A DNA stretch of 38,244 bases from positions 20,642 to 58,885 of the forward strand of contig PAUN01000036.1 in assembly GCA_002712885.1 (NCBI GenBank). The letters are read 5' to 3'. Under the pieces are notes generated by a model. The model saw only the letters and a list, made by a program, of their open reading frames with translations. It was not told where the DNA came from and searched no databases. This stretch comes from Acidobacteriota bacterium. GTDB taxonomy: Bacteria; Acidobacteriota; Vicinamibacteria; Vicinamibacterales; UBA8438. The position numbers and the translations under genes were made by a program. This document shows, piece after piece, positions 17,252 through 25,120 of this stretch; the stretch's first letter is position 1; the number at the start of each line of letters is the position of its first letter.

Positions 17252-18021
17252 CCCGCTACCGGGGGTGTGTCTGCGTCGGGTTCCTCCTCGTCGCTCTCTC
17301 GCTGCCCGTGGCCGTCTGGGCCCAGCCGGGCCGCGACGCGGTTGCCTCCGGTAATCGTCTGTACGACGAGGGCCGTTTCGAAGAGGCCCACGAGCAGTAT
17401 CTCGAAGCGCTGCGGGAGGCGCCCGATTCTCCGATCGCCCCGTTCAACGACGGGAACGCGCTGTACCGGACCGACGAGTTCCAGCGCGCGATGGAGGCGT
17501 ATCAGCAAGCGGCCGAGAGCGGTGACCCGACCGTCGATGCGCGTGCCTGGTACAACCTCGGCAACGCGCTCTATAACCAGCAACAGCTCGATCCGGCTGT
17601 CAACGCCTACAAGGAGGCGCTGCGACGAAATCCCGCGGACGCCGACGCCAAGCACAACCTGGAGGTGGCGTTCGAACAGTTGCAGGAACAGCAACAAGAG
17701 CAGCAGAACCAGGACCAGGAGTCTGAGCAAGACGAGAACTCGGACGATCAACAAGATGGGGACGGACAACAAGACGAGTCGTCTGAGCCGGAACAGCCGA
17801 ATGACCAAAAGGAACCGGACGACCAGTCGACACCGCAGCCGGACCAGGAGGATCAACCGCAGGAGCAGCCGGAACCGGGTGGTGAACCACAGCCTCAACC
17901 TGGCGAGTTGAGTCGCGAAGAAGCCGAACGGCTGCTGCAGGCCATCAACGAAGACCCCGGTGAGATTCAACGCCAGCGCAGGACAACGGCGCCCGTACGC
18001 CCCCCCCGGAGGCCTTGGTGA
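17248..18021 (+). CDS. batC: BatC-like TPR protein with acidic Gln-rich tail
   Basis: This 257-residue exported protein uses a GTG start that overlaps the batB stop (GTGA), with GGGGAG 8 nt upstream. The signal peptide (GCVCVGFLLVALSLPVAVWA) is followed by about three tetratricopeptide repeats at 28-142: AVASGNRLYDEGRFEEAHEQ, AWYNLGNALYNQQQLDPAVN, and others. Residues about 145-220 are almost only Q, E, D, P, N and S, a strongly acidic disordered segment. The C-terminal ELSREEAERLLQAINEDPGE is a conserved BatC-type helix. TPRs suggest protein-protein contact with BatA/BatB or BatE. The low-complexity segment also creates long meaningless frames on the other strand. Confidence 0.9.
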   Translation: MTRYRGCVCVGFLLVALSLPVAVWAQPGRDAVASGNRLYDEGRFEEAHEQYLEALREAPDSPIAPFNDGNALYRTDEFQRAMEAYQQAAESGDPTVDARAWYNLGNALYNQQQLDPAVNAYKEALRRNPADADAKHNLEVAFEQLQEQQQEQQNQDQESEQDENSDDQQDGDGQQDESSEPEQPNDQKEPDDQSTPQPDQEDQPQEQPEPGGEPQPQPGELSREEAERLLQAINEDPGEIQRQRRTTAPVRPPRRPW

Positions 18022-19814
18022 CGTTCGCTCGTCGACTGCCCACCCGGCTGGCACTGGCGATGCTGGGCCTCCTCTGCCTCCCGGCATCCGGTCTAGCCCA
18101 GACGGCGCGAGCCTACCTGAGTCAGAACGAGGTGGGACTCAGCCAGCAGTTCGTGTTGAACGTCGAGATCGCCGGCACCCAGCAGCTCGACGCGGACCCG
18201 ACGTTGCCGGATCTGACCGCGTTCGCGGCCTATCTGGGGTCAGGCACGTCGACCTCGATGCAGATGGCAAACGGCCGCACGTCGGTGACACTCACCATCG
18301 AGTATCAGTTTCAGGCCATCGCGGTGGGCACGTTCGACATCGGACCGATCACCGTGCCCGCCTCGGGGCAGACGCTCGCCACCGAGCCGCTGACGATCCA
18401 GGTCACCAACGCACGTGCGACCACGAGACGATCCGGCGGAGCCGACGGCGGCGTCGCACCAGACGACCTGTTCATCACCGCCATGCCGAGCCAGGACACG
18501 GTCTACGTCAACCAGCCGGTCACAGTCGAATATCGGATCTTCACCCGGGTCAATGTTGACGGATACAACCTCGCGCAACAACCGACCACCGCCGGTTTCT
18601 GGGCCGAAGAGCTGGCGGTCCCACAGACGGGCGTCGAGCAGATCATTCGTAACGGCGTCCAGTACGCCAGCTCGGTGATTCGGCGGGTGGCTCTGTTCCC
18701 CACCAGCGCGGGCCGCAAGACCCTGGACCCGTTGACCATCGAGGCCCAAGTGCGCGTGCAGCGCCGTTCGCGAGGATTCTTCGACGACCCGTTTTTTGGC
18801 CGCGGCCGTAGCCGACCGATCGTGGTCGCGTCCGATGCCGTCGATATCGACGTGCTGACGTTGCCGGCCGGACAGCCGCCGGCGTTCACCGGGCTGGTCG
18901 GACAGTTCGATATCTCGACGTCGATCGACCGAACGGACGTCAATACCAACGACGCCCTGACCTTCCGGCTCGAGGTCACCGGCACTGGCAATATCAGAAC
19001 CGTGACCACACCGGAACTGGGCTTCCCCACCGACTTCGAAGTCTATCCGCCCGATGTCACCGAGCAGGTGGAACCGTCCGGCGAGGGGGTACGAGGCCGA
19101 AAGATGTTCGAGTACGTGGTGGTGCCGCGCGCACCGGGTGACGTCTCCATTCCGCCGGTCGAGTTGGCATATTTCAATCCAGACACGGATGCCTACGCCG
19201 TGGCGACATCGGCCCCGATCAACCTGCGCATCGCCGGTGATGCAATCGACGCGCCATCGGGCCCTGGCGCTCGCCGACGCACGAGCATCGACGCGCAGCA
19301 AGACATCCGATTCATCCGAATCGCACTACCCACGTTTCGTCCCATCGGTGCGTCGCTGTTTCGAAGCGCCTGGTTCTGGACAGTACTGCTGACACCGTTG
19401 GTGGCCATGGCCGGCGCCGTGGCCACGAGACGCCATCAGGACCGCCTGCGCGGAGACGTCGCCTACGCCCGACGCCGACGCGCGTCTCGAGTCGCCAAGC
19501 AGCGTCTCGCCAAAGCCGAGTCGCTACGTTCGCCAGAGCAGCACCGCGACTTCCATGCCGAAATAGGACGGGCCTTGCACGGGTTCCTCGGAGACAAGCT
19601 GAACCTCGCGGAGGCCGGGCTGGTGCGGGACGAGATCCGGTCGCACTTGACGTCGCGCGGGGTCGCCAACGACGTCATCGCGCCCTATCTGACCTGTCTC
19701 GAAGACTGCGACCGACAACGATTCGCGCCGACCGAACCAGACGCAGCCGCGATGCAGGAGATGCTCACCCGCGCCGGGCAAGCGATGACCACTCTCGACC
19801 AGGCCTTGTCATGA
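18018..19814 (+). CDS. batD: BatD-like multi-domain envelope protein
   Basis: This 598-residue protein has a GTG start overlapping the batC stop (GTGA); a TTG one codon earlier is less likely. The signal peptide (LALAMLGLLCLPASGLAQ) is followed by several beta-sandwich repeats typical of BatD (oxygen tolerance family): AYLSQNEVGLSQQFVLNVEI, PSQDTVYVNQPVTVEYRIFT, and SIDRTDVNTNDALTFRLEVT. One transmembrane helix lies at about 450-472 (FWTVLLTPLVAMAGAVATRR), followed by a basic cytoplasmic tail of about 125 residues with helices (EIGRALHGFLGDKLNLAEAG). The large extracytoplasmic part probably binds other Bat proteins or envelope material. It is coupled to batE by an ATGA overlap. Confidence 0.93.
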   Translation: MTFARRLPTRLALAMLGLLCLPASGLAQTARAYLSQNEVGLSQQFVLNVEIAGTQQLDADPTLPDLTAFAAYLGSGTSTSMQMANGRTSVTLTIEYQFQAIAVGTFDIGPITVPASGQTLATEPLTIQVTNARATTRRSGGADGGVAPDDLFITAMPSQDTVYVNQPVTVEYRIFTRVNVDGYNLAQQPTTAGFWAEELAVPQTGVEQIIRNGVQYASSVIRRVALFPTSAGRKTLDPLTIEAQVRVQRRSRGFFDDPFFGRGRSRPIVVASDAVDIDVLTLPAGQPPAFTGLVGQFDISTSIDRTDVNTNDALTFRLEVTGTGNIRTVTTPELGFPTDFEVYPPDVTEQVEPSGEGVRGRKMFEYVVVPRAPGDVSIPPVELAYFNPDTDAYAVATSAPINLRIAGDAIDAPSGPGARRRTSIDAQQDIRFIRIALPTFRPIGASLFRSAWFWTVLLTPLVAMAGAVATRRHQDRLRGDVAYARRRRASRVAKQRLAKAESLRSPEQHRDFHAEIGRALHGFLGDKLNLAEAGLVRDEIRSHLTSRGVANDVIAPYLTCLEDCDRQRFAPTEPDAAAMQEMLTRAGQAMTTLDQALS

Positions 19815-20581
19815 TCACGAGACCCATCCTCACCCTCACCACCGCGATCTGCCTGGGATTGCTGGCCAGCGGGACCGCGGCCGGCCAGGACGCCTTTTTC
19901 GACGAGGGGAATCAGCGGTATCAGGATGGCGATTTCGATGGCGCGCTGGCGAGCTATGCTCGCATTCTCGAGGCGGGGCTCGAGAGCGGAGACCTGTACT
20001 ACAACCTCGGCAACACCTACTTCAAACGAGGAGAAATCGGTCCGGCAATTCTGTACTACGAACGCGCGCGTCGTTTGATGCCGGGTGACGACGACCTTCT
20101 GGCGAATCTGGACCTGGTGCGGCAACAGACGGCCGACGAGATCACTCCGTTGCCTGAGTTCTGGATGTTCCGTGCGGTCCGATGGTGGGTGGGACTGTTG
20201 CCACTGACGGCGCTGGCATGGGTCGTCGCCTTGGCCTATCTCACCGCGACCACCGCGGTCATCCTGCTGGTCCTCAAACCGGGAACACCGGTAGCCCTGT
20301 GGGCCCGCCGCGCGGCTATTGTCGCGGCCACGATCGCCCTCGTTCTCGGGCTCAACCTTGCGGTCCGGGAACTGGGAATCGGCGCTCCCCAGGAAGCGGT
20401 CGTGATGGCCACGGAAGCCGACGTCCAAAGCGCGCCGTCGGATGACAGCGCGCTCCGGATCTTCAGGGTGCACGAAGGCGCCAAGGTGCGGATGGGCCGC
20501 CGGTCCGAAGAATGGATCGAAATCGTGCTCGAAGACGGCACCGTCGGCTGGGTAGCCACGCAACAGTTGGAGCCGATATAG
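19811..20581 (+). CDS. batE: BatE-like TPR and SH3b membrane protein
   Basis: This 256-residue last gene of the Bat operon starts within the batD stop (ATGA). The order is: signal peptide (PILTLTTAICLGLLASGTAA), two to three TPRs at about 27-105 (FFDEGNQRYQDGDFDGALAS, YYNLGNTYFKRGEIGPAILY), two transmembrane helices (about 128-155 and 168-186), and a C-terminal bacterial SH3 domain at about 193-256 (VVMATEADVQSAPSDDS, EWIEIVLEDGTVGWVATQQL). SH3b domains often bind peptidoglycan stem peptides, which would place this end at the cell wall. The stop is 3 bp from the stop of the convergent gene, leaving no room for a separate terminator. Confidence 0.92.
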   Translation: MITRPILTLTTAICLGLLASGTAAGQDAFFDEGNQRYQDGDFDGALASYARILEAGLESGDLYYNLGNTYFKRGEIGPAILYYERARRLMPGDDDLLANLDLVRQQTADEITPLPEFWMFRAVRWWVGLLPLTALAWVVALAYLTATTAVILLVLKPGTPVALWARRAAIVAATIALVLGLNLAVRELGIGAPQEAVVMATEADVQSAPSDDSALRIFRVHEGAKVRMGRRSEEWIEIVLEDGTVGWVATQQLEPI

Positions 20582-20584
20582 AGG

Positions 20585-21034
20585 TTACTGTTTCTTGCCG
20601 GAGCCGGTCATGCTGAACATGCCGTCGTTGATATCCTGAGTCGCATTCATGGTGTCGCCATCGAGGCTGAGGGTCAGGACGATGCTGACATCGTTGCCTT
20701 GGACATTGCGTGCGAAGGTGAGTACGAGGCTCTCGGCGTCCTTGGCCACGTCGGTGATATCGATGGCCCCGCCGCGTCCGCCCTCGAGCCGGGCGGCGAC
20801 TTTGCCGTCCTCATCTCGAACCACTACCGTCTGTTCGTTCGAGCCCCGCGGCGTCTCCATCGTCAAGACCCACGTGCCCATGAACGCGCTCGCGTCGCCG
20901 GCGTCGACCGACGACGCTTGACCCGCCGCGACCGAACCGGCGGCAAGGAGCACGACCGCCGCGGCCATCACAATCTGTCGTCTCATCATTGTCACCGCCA
21001 GCAACGACGCGGACCAGACACTCTTTGCTCTCAT
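20585..21034 (-). CDS. small secreted protein, unknown function
   Basis: This 149-residue protein begins at the ATG at 21034, which has a perfect GGAGG site 6 nt upstream. That start gives a long N-region with two arginines before the hydrophobic stretch (MMRRQIVMAAAVVLLAAGSV). An internal ATG pair at 20986-20989 would give a shorter signal but lacks a good Shine-Dalgarno. The mature part is a single beta-rich domain: FMGTWVLTMETPRGSNEQTV, VVRDEDGKVAARLEGG, LVLTFARNVQGNDVSIVLTL, LDGDTMNATQ. This pattern ('G.W....t..g......l...dg..l.G...g') is common in small secreted acidobacterial proteins of lipocalin/META-like build. It is convergent with batE. Confidence 0.78.
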   Translation of the reverse strand: MRAKSVWSASLLAVTMMRRQIVMAAAVVLLAAGSVAAGQASSVDAGDASAFMGTWVLTMETPRGSNEQTVVVRDEDGKVAARLEGGRGGAIDITDVAKDAESLVLTFARNVQGNDVSIVLTLSLDGDTMNATQDINDGMFSMTGSGKKQ

Positions 21035-21151
21035 CGGTTTCCTCCATCCGGTCGCGCGACGCCGTTTCGCAGCGCTCGCCGTTTGTCTCTGCCACATTCA
21101 GACGGGGGGCCGCCGGGAAAGGTTCCCTCGCCGATGCTGTATGGTGGCGGC

Positions 21152-21805
21152 ATGCCCGGGAACGCGCCCCACGTGGTCGGCATCACCGGTGGCTCCGGGT
21201 CGGGCAAGACGACGCTGGCCCAAGCGCTGCTGGGCGCCCTCCCGGTCGACGACGCGGTGGTCCTTCCGCTGGACGCCTATTATCACGACCTGTCGCACCT
21301 GAACCCAAACGCGAGACGGCACCAGAACTTCGACGTTCCCGACGCCCTCGACTGGGAACTGTTCGAGACGGACATGCGGACGCTGCGAGGCGGAGACCGG
21401 ATAGACCGGCCGATCTACGACTTCGCCAGCCACACCCGTCAACATGGGAGCCTGTCCGTCGAGCCCCGACCGCTCGTGATCGCGGAAGGGTTGCTGCTGC
21501 TCTGCCACGCAGGCATCCGGGCGCTCATTGATACGTCCGTGTTTCTCGACGCAGACGACCAGACGGCGGTCGAGCGGCGCGTGGCGCGCGACCGTCGCGA
21601 ACGCGCTCGACGGCCGGAAGACATCCGGACCCAGTTCGCACGTGACGTGCGGCCGATGTTCGAACGATACGTGTGGCCGACACGGCGATGGGCCACGCTG
21701 ACGCTTTCGGGGACAGCGCCAGTCACACACAACGTCGAGTACATGCTGAAGGCGCTGGGGCGGGACAGCACAATCGGTGGATTGGGCGACGCGTTCAAGA
21801 AGTAG
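21152..21805 (+). CDS. udk: uridine kinase-like P-loop kinase
   Basis: This 217-residue cytosolic kinase would phosphorylate uridine or cytidine in pyrimidine salvage. The P-loop is GGSGSGKTT (13-21). PLDAYYHDLSHLNPNARRHQ then NFDVPDALDW matches the uridine kinase substrate loop (family: 'D.fYkdl...nfDhPdAfD'). RPIYDFASHTR and VIAEGLLLLCHAGI (family: 'v..EGil.l') follow, and the lid is RRVARDRRERARRPEDI. ATG 21152 is preferred because GGTGG precedes it; an upstream ATG at 21134 lacks a binding site. Phosphoribulokinase-like proteins share the fold but are longer. Its stop overlaps the convergent aminotransferase by 11 nt. Confidence 0.85.
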   Translation: MPGNAPHVVGITGGSGSGKTTLAQALLGALPVDDAVVLPLDAYYHDLSHLNPNARRHQNFDVPDALDWELFETDMRTLRGGDRIDRPIYDFASHTRQHGSLSVEPRPLVIAEGLLLLCHAGIRALIDTSVFLDADDQTAVERRVARDRRERARRPEDIRTQFARDVRPMFERYVWPTRRWATLTLSGTAPVTHNVEYMLKALGRDSTIGGLGDAFKK

Positions 21806-23063
21806 CGTAGTACGGCGTGGCCAGACGGTATTCGGGGTGCGTGTCCAGGTACGCCGCGATCCGGTCCCGTCTGGTCGTCGCGTCGGCGAGAAACGCCACG
21901 GCGACCGTCAGCCGATCATCCGGCTGCGCGCAGCTCAGCCGGAGAAACCCACCGCCCGCCTCACCAAAGCACTCGCCACCCAGACAGGCGACTCCGAGGG
22001 CGTCATCCGCCCCTTCCAGCAGATACATCGCGAGCCCGTGCGACGTGATCGTGTCGCGATTACAGATGGCCGCGACAGACGGGAACACATAGAACGTCCC
22101 CCCGGGTGCCAAACAGCTGACGCCCTCCACCGCGTTCAGTCCGGCCACCAGTAGCTGCACCTTGCGGTGGAACTCCCGCATCCGTCCGTCGCGGTACTGC
22201 CGGCCATCCTGCAGCGCGGCAATGCCCGCCGCCTGGGTAAACGGCGGCACACACGACAACGCCGTATTGGTCAGTAAGTCAAAGACGTTGACCGTATCGG
22301 GGCTCGACACCGCGTACCCCAGTCGCCATCCGCTCATGCTGAACGACTTGCTGAAGGTATAGGCCGCGACCGTCTGGTCCAGCATGCCTGGCTGGGCGAG
22401 CAGGGACTGATGCCGCCCGTCCCACACCATGCAGTCATATGGTTCATCGCTGAACACTGCGATGTCGCGACCGCGAATCAGGTCCGCCAGTCCCTGCAGG
22501 TCCTCCTCCGTAGTTACCCCACCGGTCGGATTGTGCGGGCTGTTGAGGAAAATTCCTTTCGCCCTCGGATCCTCCTGAAGGAATCGGCGGACGTCATCGA
22601 GGTCGGGTCGAAACGCCCGCGCCGCACGCAGACTGGACAACACCATGCGTGCCCCGCGCCGCGCGATGTTCGCCGGATAGGTCGGGAAGTAGGGACTGAA
22701 CACGAGTACGCCGTCATCAGGCTCGAGAAACGCTTCGCAGAACAGCTGCTCGAACGTCTTGGCGCCCGGACCCGCCACCACGTTCTCCGCCGACACCGAG
22801 AGGCCGTGCTCTGCATTGACGTAGGCGGCGGCGGCCGCGCGAAACTCCGGTAGCCCGGCTGACGGCCCATACGTGGTGCGGCCATCGCGGATGGCCTGAA
22901 TACCGGCCTCGACGGCGCAGTCTGGTGAGGGAAACGGACTGTCTCCGATCTCGAGTTCGATGACGTCTTTGCCGGACGCGCTCAGACGCCGCGCCATCGC
23001 GAGCACCGTGAACGCACCTTCAGGCCGAACCGTGGCCGAGAAGCGGGTGAATGACGGGGGCAT
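21795..23063 (-). CDS. class I/II PLP-dependent aminotransferase
   Basis: This 422-residue fold-type I aminotransferase is of the aspartate/alanine aminotransferase group. The ATG at 23063 has GAGGA 8 nt upstream. The catalytic residues are visible: N178 in SPHNPTGG, D206 in FSDEPYD (binds the pyridine nitrogen), the Schiff-base lysine K239 in TFSKSFSMSGWRLGY, and the C-terminal substrate-binding arginine in GGFLRLSCAQP. The N-terminal IELEIGDSPFPSP and YGPSAGLPEFRAAAAAY are the usual family landmarks. The exact amino acid cannot be told. The gene is convergent with the uridine kinase and divergent from a truncated RnfD-like fragment. Confidence 0.92.
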   Translation of the reverse strand: MPPSFTRFSATVRPEGAFTVLAMARRLSASGKDVIELEIGDSPFPSPDCAVEAGIQAIRDGRTTYGPSAGLPEFRAAAAAYVNAEHGLSVSAENVVAGPGAKTFEQLFCEAFLEPDDGVLVFSPYFPTYPANIARRGARMVLSSLRAARAFRPDLDDVRRFLQEDPRAKGIFLNSPHNPTGGVTTEEDLQGLADLIRGRDIAVFSDEPYDCMVWDGRHQSLLAQPGMLDQTVAAYTFSKSFSMSGWRLGYAVSSPDTVNVFDLLTNTALSCVPPFTQAAGIAALQDGRQYRDGRMREFHRKVQLLVAGLNAVEGVSCLAPGGTFYVFPSVAAICNRDTITSHGLAMYLLEGADDALGVACLGGECFGEAGGGFLRLSCAQPDDRLTVAVAFLADATTRRDRIAAYLDTHPEYRLATPYYATS

Positions 23064-23142
23064 CGAGATTCCTCAGGAAAAACTTCAGGGCGGACCGCAA
23101 GAAGGTCGCGACGGAACGTTCTCAGAAAAGAGGAGGCAAAGA

Positions 23143-23340
23143 ATGACCCGCACCGTCCGGACCAGCGCCGCGCCAGGACCCGCGACTCTATCAGATCGGC
23201 ATGCTCTCCGTCCTGCTGCTCTACGGCGTTGGGCAGCTCGATTTCGACGTATCTCCGGCCCGCATCGGACTGACGATGTGCGCCTGTCTCGCCGCACAGT
23301 ATCTGTACACGCGTGTCTGGGCCTTGCCACGGGGCGCGTC
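23143..23340 (+). pseudogene. truncated, frameshifted RnfD/UnbU-like membrane protein
   Basis: An ATG at 23143 has an excellent ribosome site (GAGGAGG, about 7 nt upstream), but its frame gives only about 11 plausible residues. One frame over, from about 23174, the sequence reads DPRLYQIGMLSVLLLYGVGQ, LDFDVSPARIGLTMCACLA, AQYLYTRVWALP. This matches the N-terminus of RnfD/NqrB-related proteins, including the UnbU-like group. A one-base loss or gain near 23170-23176 explains the shift. Similarity stops at about 23335, just where hairpin repeats begin; intact homologues continue for more than 200 residues. It is therefore a 5' stub of a lost gene. Confidence 0.5.
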
Positions 23341-23372
23341 GGCCGGGGGCGCACATTCTCGCGCGTCCGGTT

Positions 23373-23460
23373 CTGGCACTCGAAAGAAACGTGCCAGGTT
23401 ACTGAAAACCGCGGATGGGCGGTTTCCGGGCGAGGCTTCACGCCCCGCGTGTGCCGGATA
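23373..23460 (+). repeat. hairpin-rich repeat (copy B)
   Basis: Three hairpins lie in a row: CTGGCAC/GTGCCAG (23373-23379, 23391-23397), AAACCGC/GCGGTTT (23406-23412, 23419-23425) and GGGCG/CGCCC (23428-23432, 23441-23445). Positions 23421-23440 resemble the arm of the palindrome at 11104-11124. Positions 23432-23453 are identical over 22 bases to 37538-37559. It separates the truncated RnfD-like fragment from the terminator of the hydrolase gene. Confidence 0.6.
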
Positions 23461-23494
23461 AGAAAAAGGGCCGAGCCCGTGGGGGCCCGGCCCT
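23461..23494 (-). terminator. rho-independent terminator of the hydrolase gene
   Basis: On the minus strand an AGGGCCG/CGGCCCT-armed GC hairpin (23467-23494) is followed directly by TTTTTCT (23461-23467). It lies about 45 nt after the stop of the serine hydrolase gene. This is the most convincing intrinsic terminator in the window. Confidence 0.85.
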
Positions 23495-23537
23495 GATCCT
23501 TCAACGATGTGCACAGGCTTGATGGCCGGGGCCAGAA

Positions 23538-24869
23538 CTAATCGCCGACGATTGCCTGATAGACGAGACTGCGCGACAGCTGCTGCACCTCGCCGATGGC
23601 GCCGCCGCTGTGCTGGATCATGCCGACGAAGGTCAGGTCCTGTTCGGGGTCGACCCAGAACCAGGTACCGGCGATACCCACCCAGTAGTAGGAACCCGTT
23701 GACCAGGACTCACCCGACGCCGCGCCGTCGGTGACCACGGAGAAATTGAGCCCCCAGCCCTGCCCTGGCCGGCGGTATGTGGCCTGCTGGCCGTCGGTAA
23801 GGTGATTGGACCGCATCATCTCGATGGTCCGGGGCGACAGCAGCCGCACTCCGTTCAACTCGCCGCCATTCAGCAGCATCTGCGCGAAGCGAATGTAGTC
23901 GGGAGCCGTCCCATAGAGTCCGCCACCGCCGGAGGGGCCGGCGGGCGGAGTGGTCCGTAGTGCCCCTCGACCTGTGGACGACGCCGACAGGGCTCCGCCG
24001 TTCCCACGGTCCGGCGAATGCATGGCCGCCACGCGCTGCGCCTTGTCAGACGGCACATAGAACGCGGTATCCACCATACCGAGCGGCGCGAAAATCCGCT
24101 CCTGCAGGAAGTCACCCAGCGGCTGTCCTGAGAGATGCTCAACGAGGTAGCCCTGCACGTCAACCGAGGAACTGTAGGCCCACATCGCCTGGGGTTGGGC
24201 AATCAGCGGCACCTGGACAATCTTGTCGATCATCGTCTGCAGCGACGCGTTGGGGTCGAGCACCCCATTTGCCTGGAAAGCCTTGGTGACCGAATGGCGC
24301 GGGTTCAGCACGTAGCCCAACCCGGCGGTGTGTTTCATCAGATCGCGGATGGTGATCCGCCGGCCCCGCTCGATGTCCTCCACCTGCATCGTCCCGCTGG
24401 GATTGTCGCCGGTGTAGACCTTGAGGTTGGCAAATCCGGGAATGTACTTCGCCACGGGATCATTGAGCTGAAACTTGCCCTCTTCGTGCAGCATCATCAT
24501 CGCCACACCAACAACCGGCTTCGTCATCGAGAAAATGCGGAAGATGGAATCCAATTCGACCGCATCGCCCGTGCCGACATCCAGCGTACCGACCGAGTCG
24601 GTGTGCACAACCTTGCCGTGCCGCGCCAGCATAGTGACGATGCCGGCCAACTTCCCGTCGTCAACCATCGCCTGCATGCCATCGTCGAGACGCTGGAGCC
24701 GCTCGGACGAAATGCCGACCGCTTCGGGCGACGTCGCCTCGAGGTCGCGCGCCAGCTCCGCCTCGGCCGCAGCCGGCGCGCTCTGGAACGTGGTCGTGCC
24801 AACGACCACCACCGTGAACAGCGCGAGCACAAAAAACCCTACCCGCCAACGGGTCAGACTCGATTGCAC
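23538..24869 (-). CDS. beta-lactamase-fold serine hydrolase (class C/EstB-like)
   Basis: This 443-residue secreted serine hydrolase is probably an esterase or D-amino peptidase rather than a resistance enzyme. The GTG start at 24869 lies 7 nt after AGGAGG; an in-frame TTG at 24893 would overlap that site and is rejected. The signal peptide is RWRVGFFVLALFTVVVVG, with cleavage near AAA. The nucleophile motif is SMTK (114-117, SxxK), the second motif is likely YSSSVDVQGYLVEHLSG (Tyr plus polar pair), and GIAGTWFWVDPEQDLTFV stands in place of KTG. LRTTPPAGPSGGGGLYGTAP is the glycine-rich loop common in this family. A strong terminator follows. Confidence 0.92.
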   Translation of the reverse strand: MQSSLTRWRVGFFVLALFTVVVVGTTTFQSAPAAAEAELARDLEATSPEAVGISSERLQRLDDGMQAMVDDGKLAGIVTMLARHGKVVHTDSVGTLDVGTGDAVELDSIFRIFSMTKPVVGVAMMMLHEEGKFQLNDPVAKYIPGFANLKVYTGDNPSGTMQVEDIERGRRITIRDLMKHTAGLGYVLNPRHSVTKAFQANGVLDPNASLQTMIDKIVQVPLIAQPQAMWAYSSSVDVQGYLVEHLSGQPLGDFLQERIFAPLGMVDTAFYVPSDKAQRVAAMHSPDRGNGGALSASSTGRGALRTTPPAGPSGGGGLYGTAPDYIRFAQMLLNGGELNGVRLLSPRTIEMMRSNHLTDGQQATYRRPGQGWGLNFSVVTDGAASGESWSTGSYYWVGIAGTWFWVDPEQDLTFVGMIQHSGGAIGEVQQLSRSLVYQAIVGD

Positions 24870-24988
24870 AGACACACCTCCTGAAATTTTCAAATGACGT
24901 CCTAGATTACTAGAAAAATGGTCCTTACTTAACCCTCATTTGGTTCCGTATCATCGTTCTGCACGTGTCGGTATCCGGGAGGCACATC

Positions 24989-25120
24989 ATGTCTGTTCTC
25001 GGGTCGTTGGCTGTCACGCTGCGGTCCTTCCGCCGCGCGCCGCGGACACGGAGTGGGGCACTCGGGGTCCCCGCGGAGTGGTCGCGTGGGGTTCGGGGCG
25101 CAGCCACGTCTAAGTCCTAG
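24989..25120 (+). CDS. small ORF with good start signals, possible gene stub
   Basis: An ATG at 24989 is preceded by GGGAGG at about 6 nt and by a TATCAT element (24949-24954) in an AT-rich patch (24895-24955). The 43-codon product starts MSVLGSLAVTLRSFRRAP and ends ARG-rich. The first 18 residues resemble the cytosolic start of orphan permeases ('DLRyalRtlRRsP'), after which a GC-rich hairpin-forming stretch begins (CACTC/GAGTG arms, 25059-25080). It may be the start of a lost permease gene or a chance frame. Its TAG shares the CTAG sequence with the stop of the lipoprotein gene on the other strand. Confidence 0.3.
   Translation: MSVLGSLAVTLRSFRRAPRTRSGALGVPAEWSRGVRGAATSKS

Noticed and set aside
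17690-17900. Repetitive CAA/GAG/GAC-rich stretch that might be a tandem repeat
   Set aside because: No fixed period; it is the low-complexity acidic linker of the BatC-like protein.
17041-18087. Minus-strand frame of 348 codons rich in Leu, Val and Arg
   Set aside because: Complement of the Gln/Glu/Asp-rich batC tail and flanks; hydrophobic appearance is a codon artefact.
18240-19301. Minus-strand frame of 353 codons
   Set aside because: Antisense to batD; Arg/His/Asp-rich with no conserved block.
23201-23461. 86-codon plus-strand frame as a complete gene
   Set aside because: Recognisable sequence starts before the ATG in the same frame and ends at a repeat; it is better read as part of a frameshifted stub.
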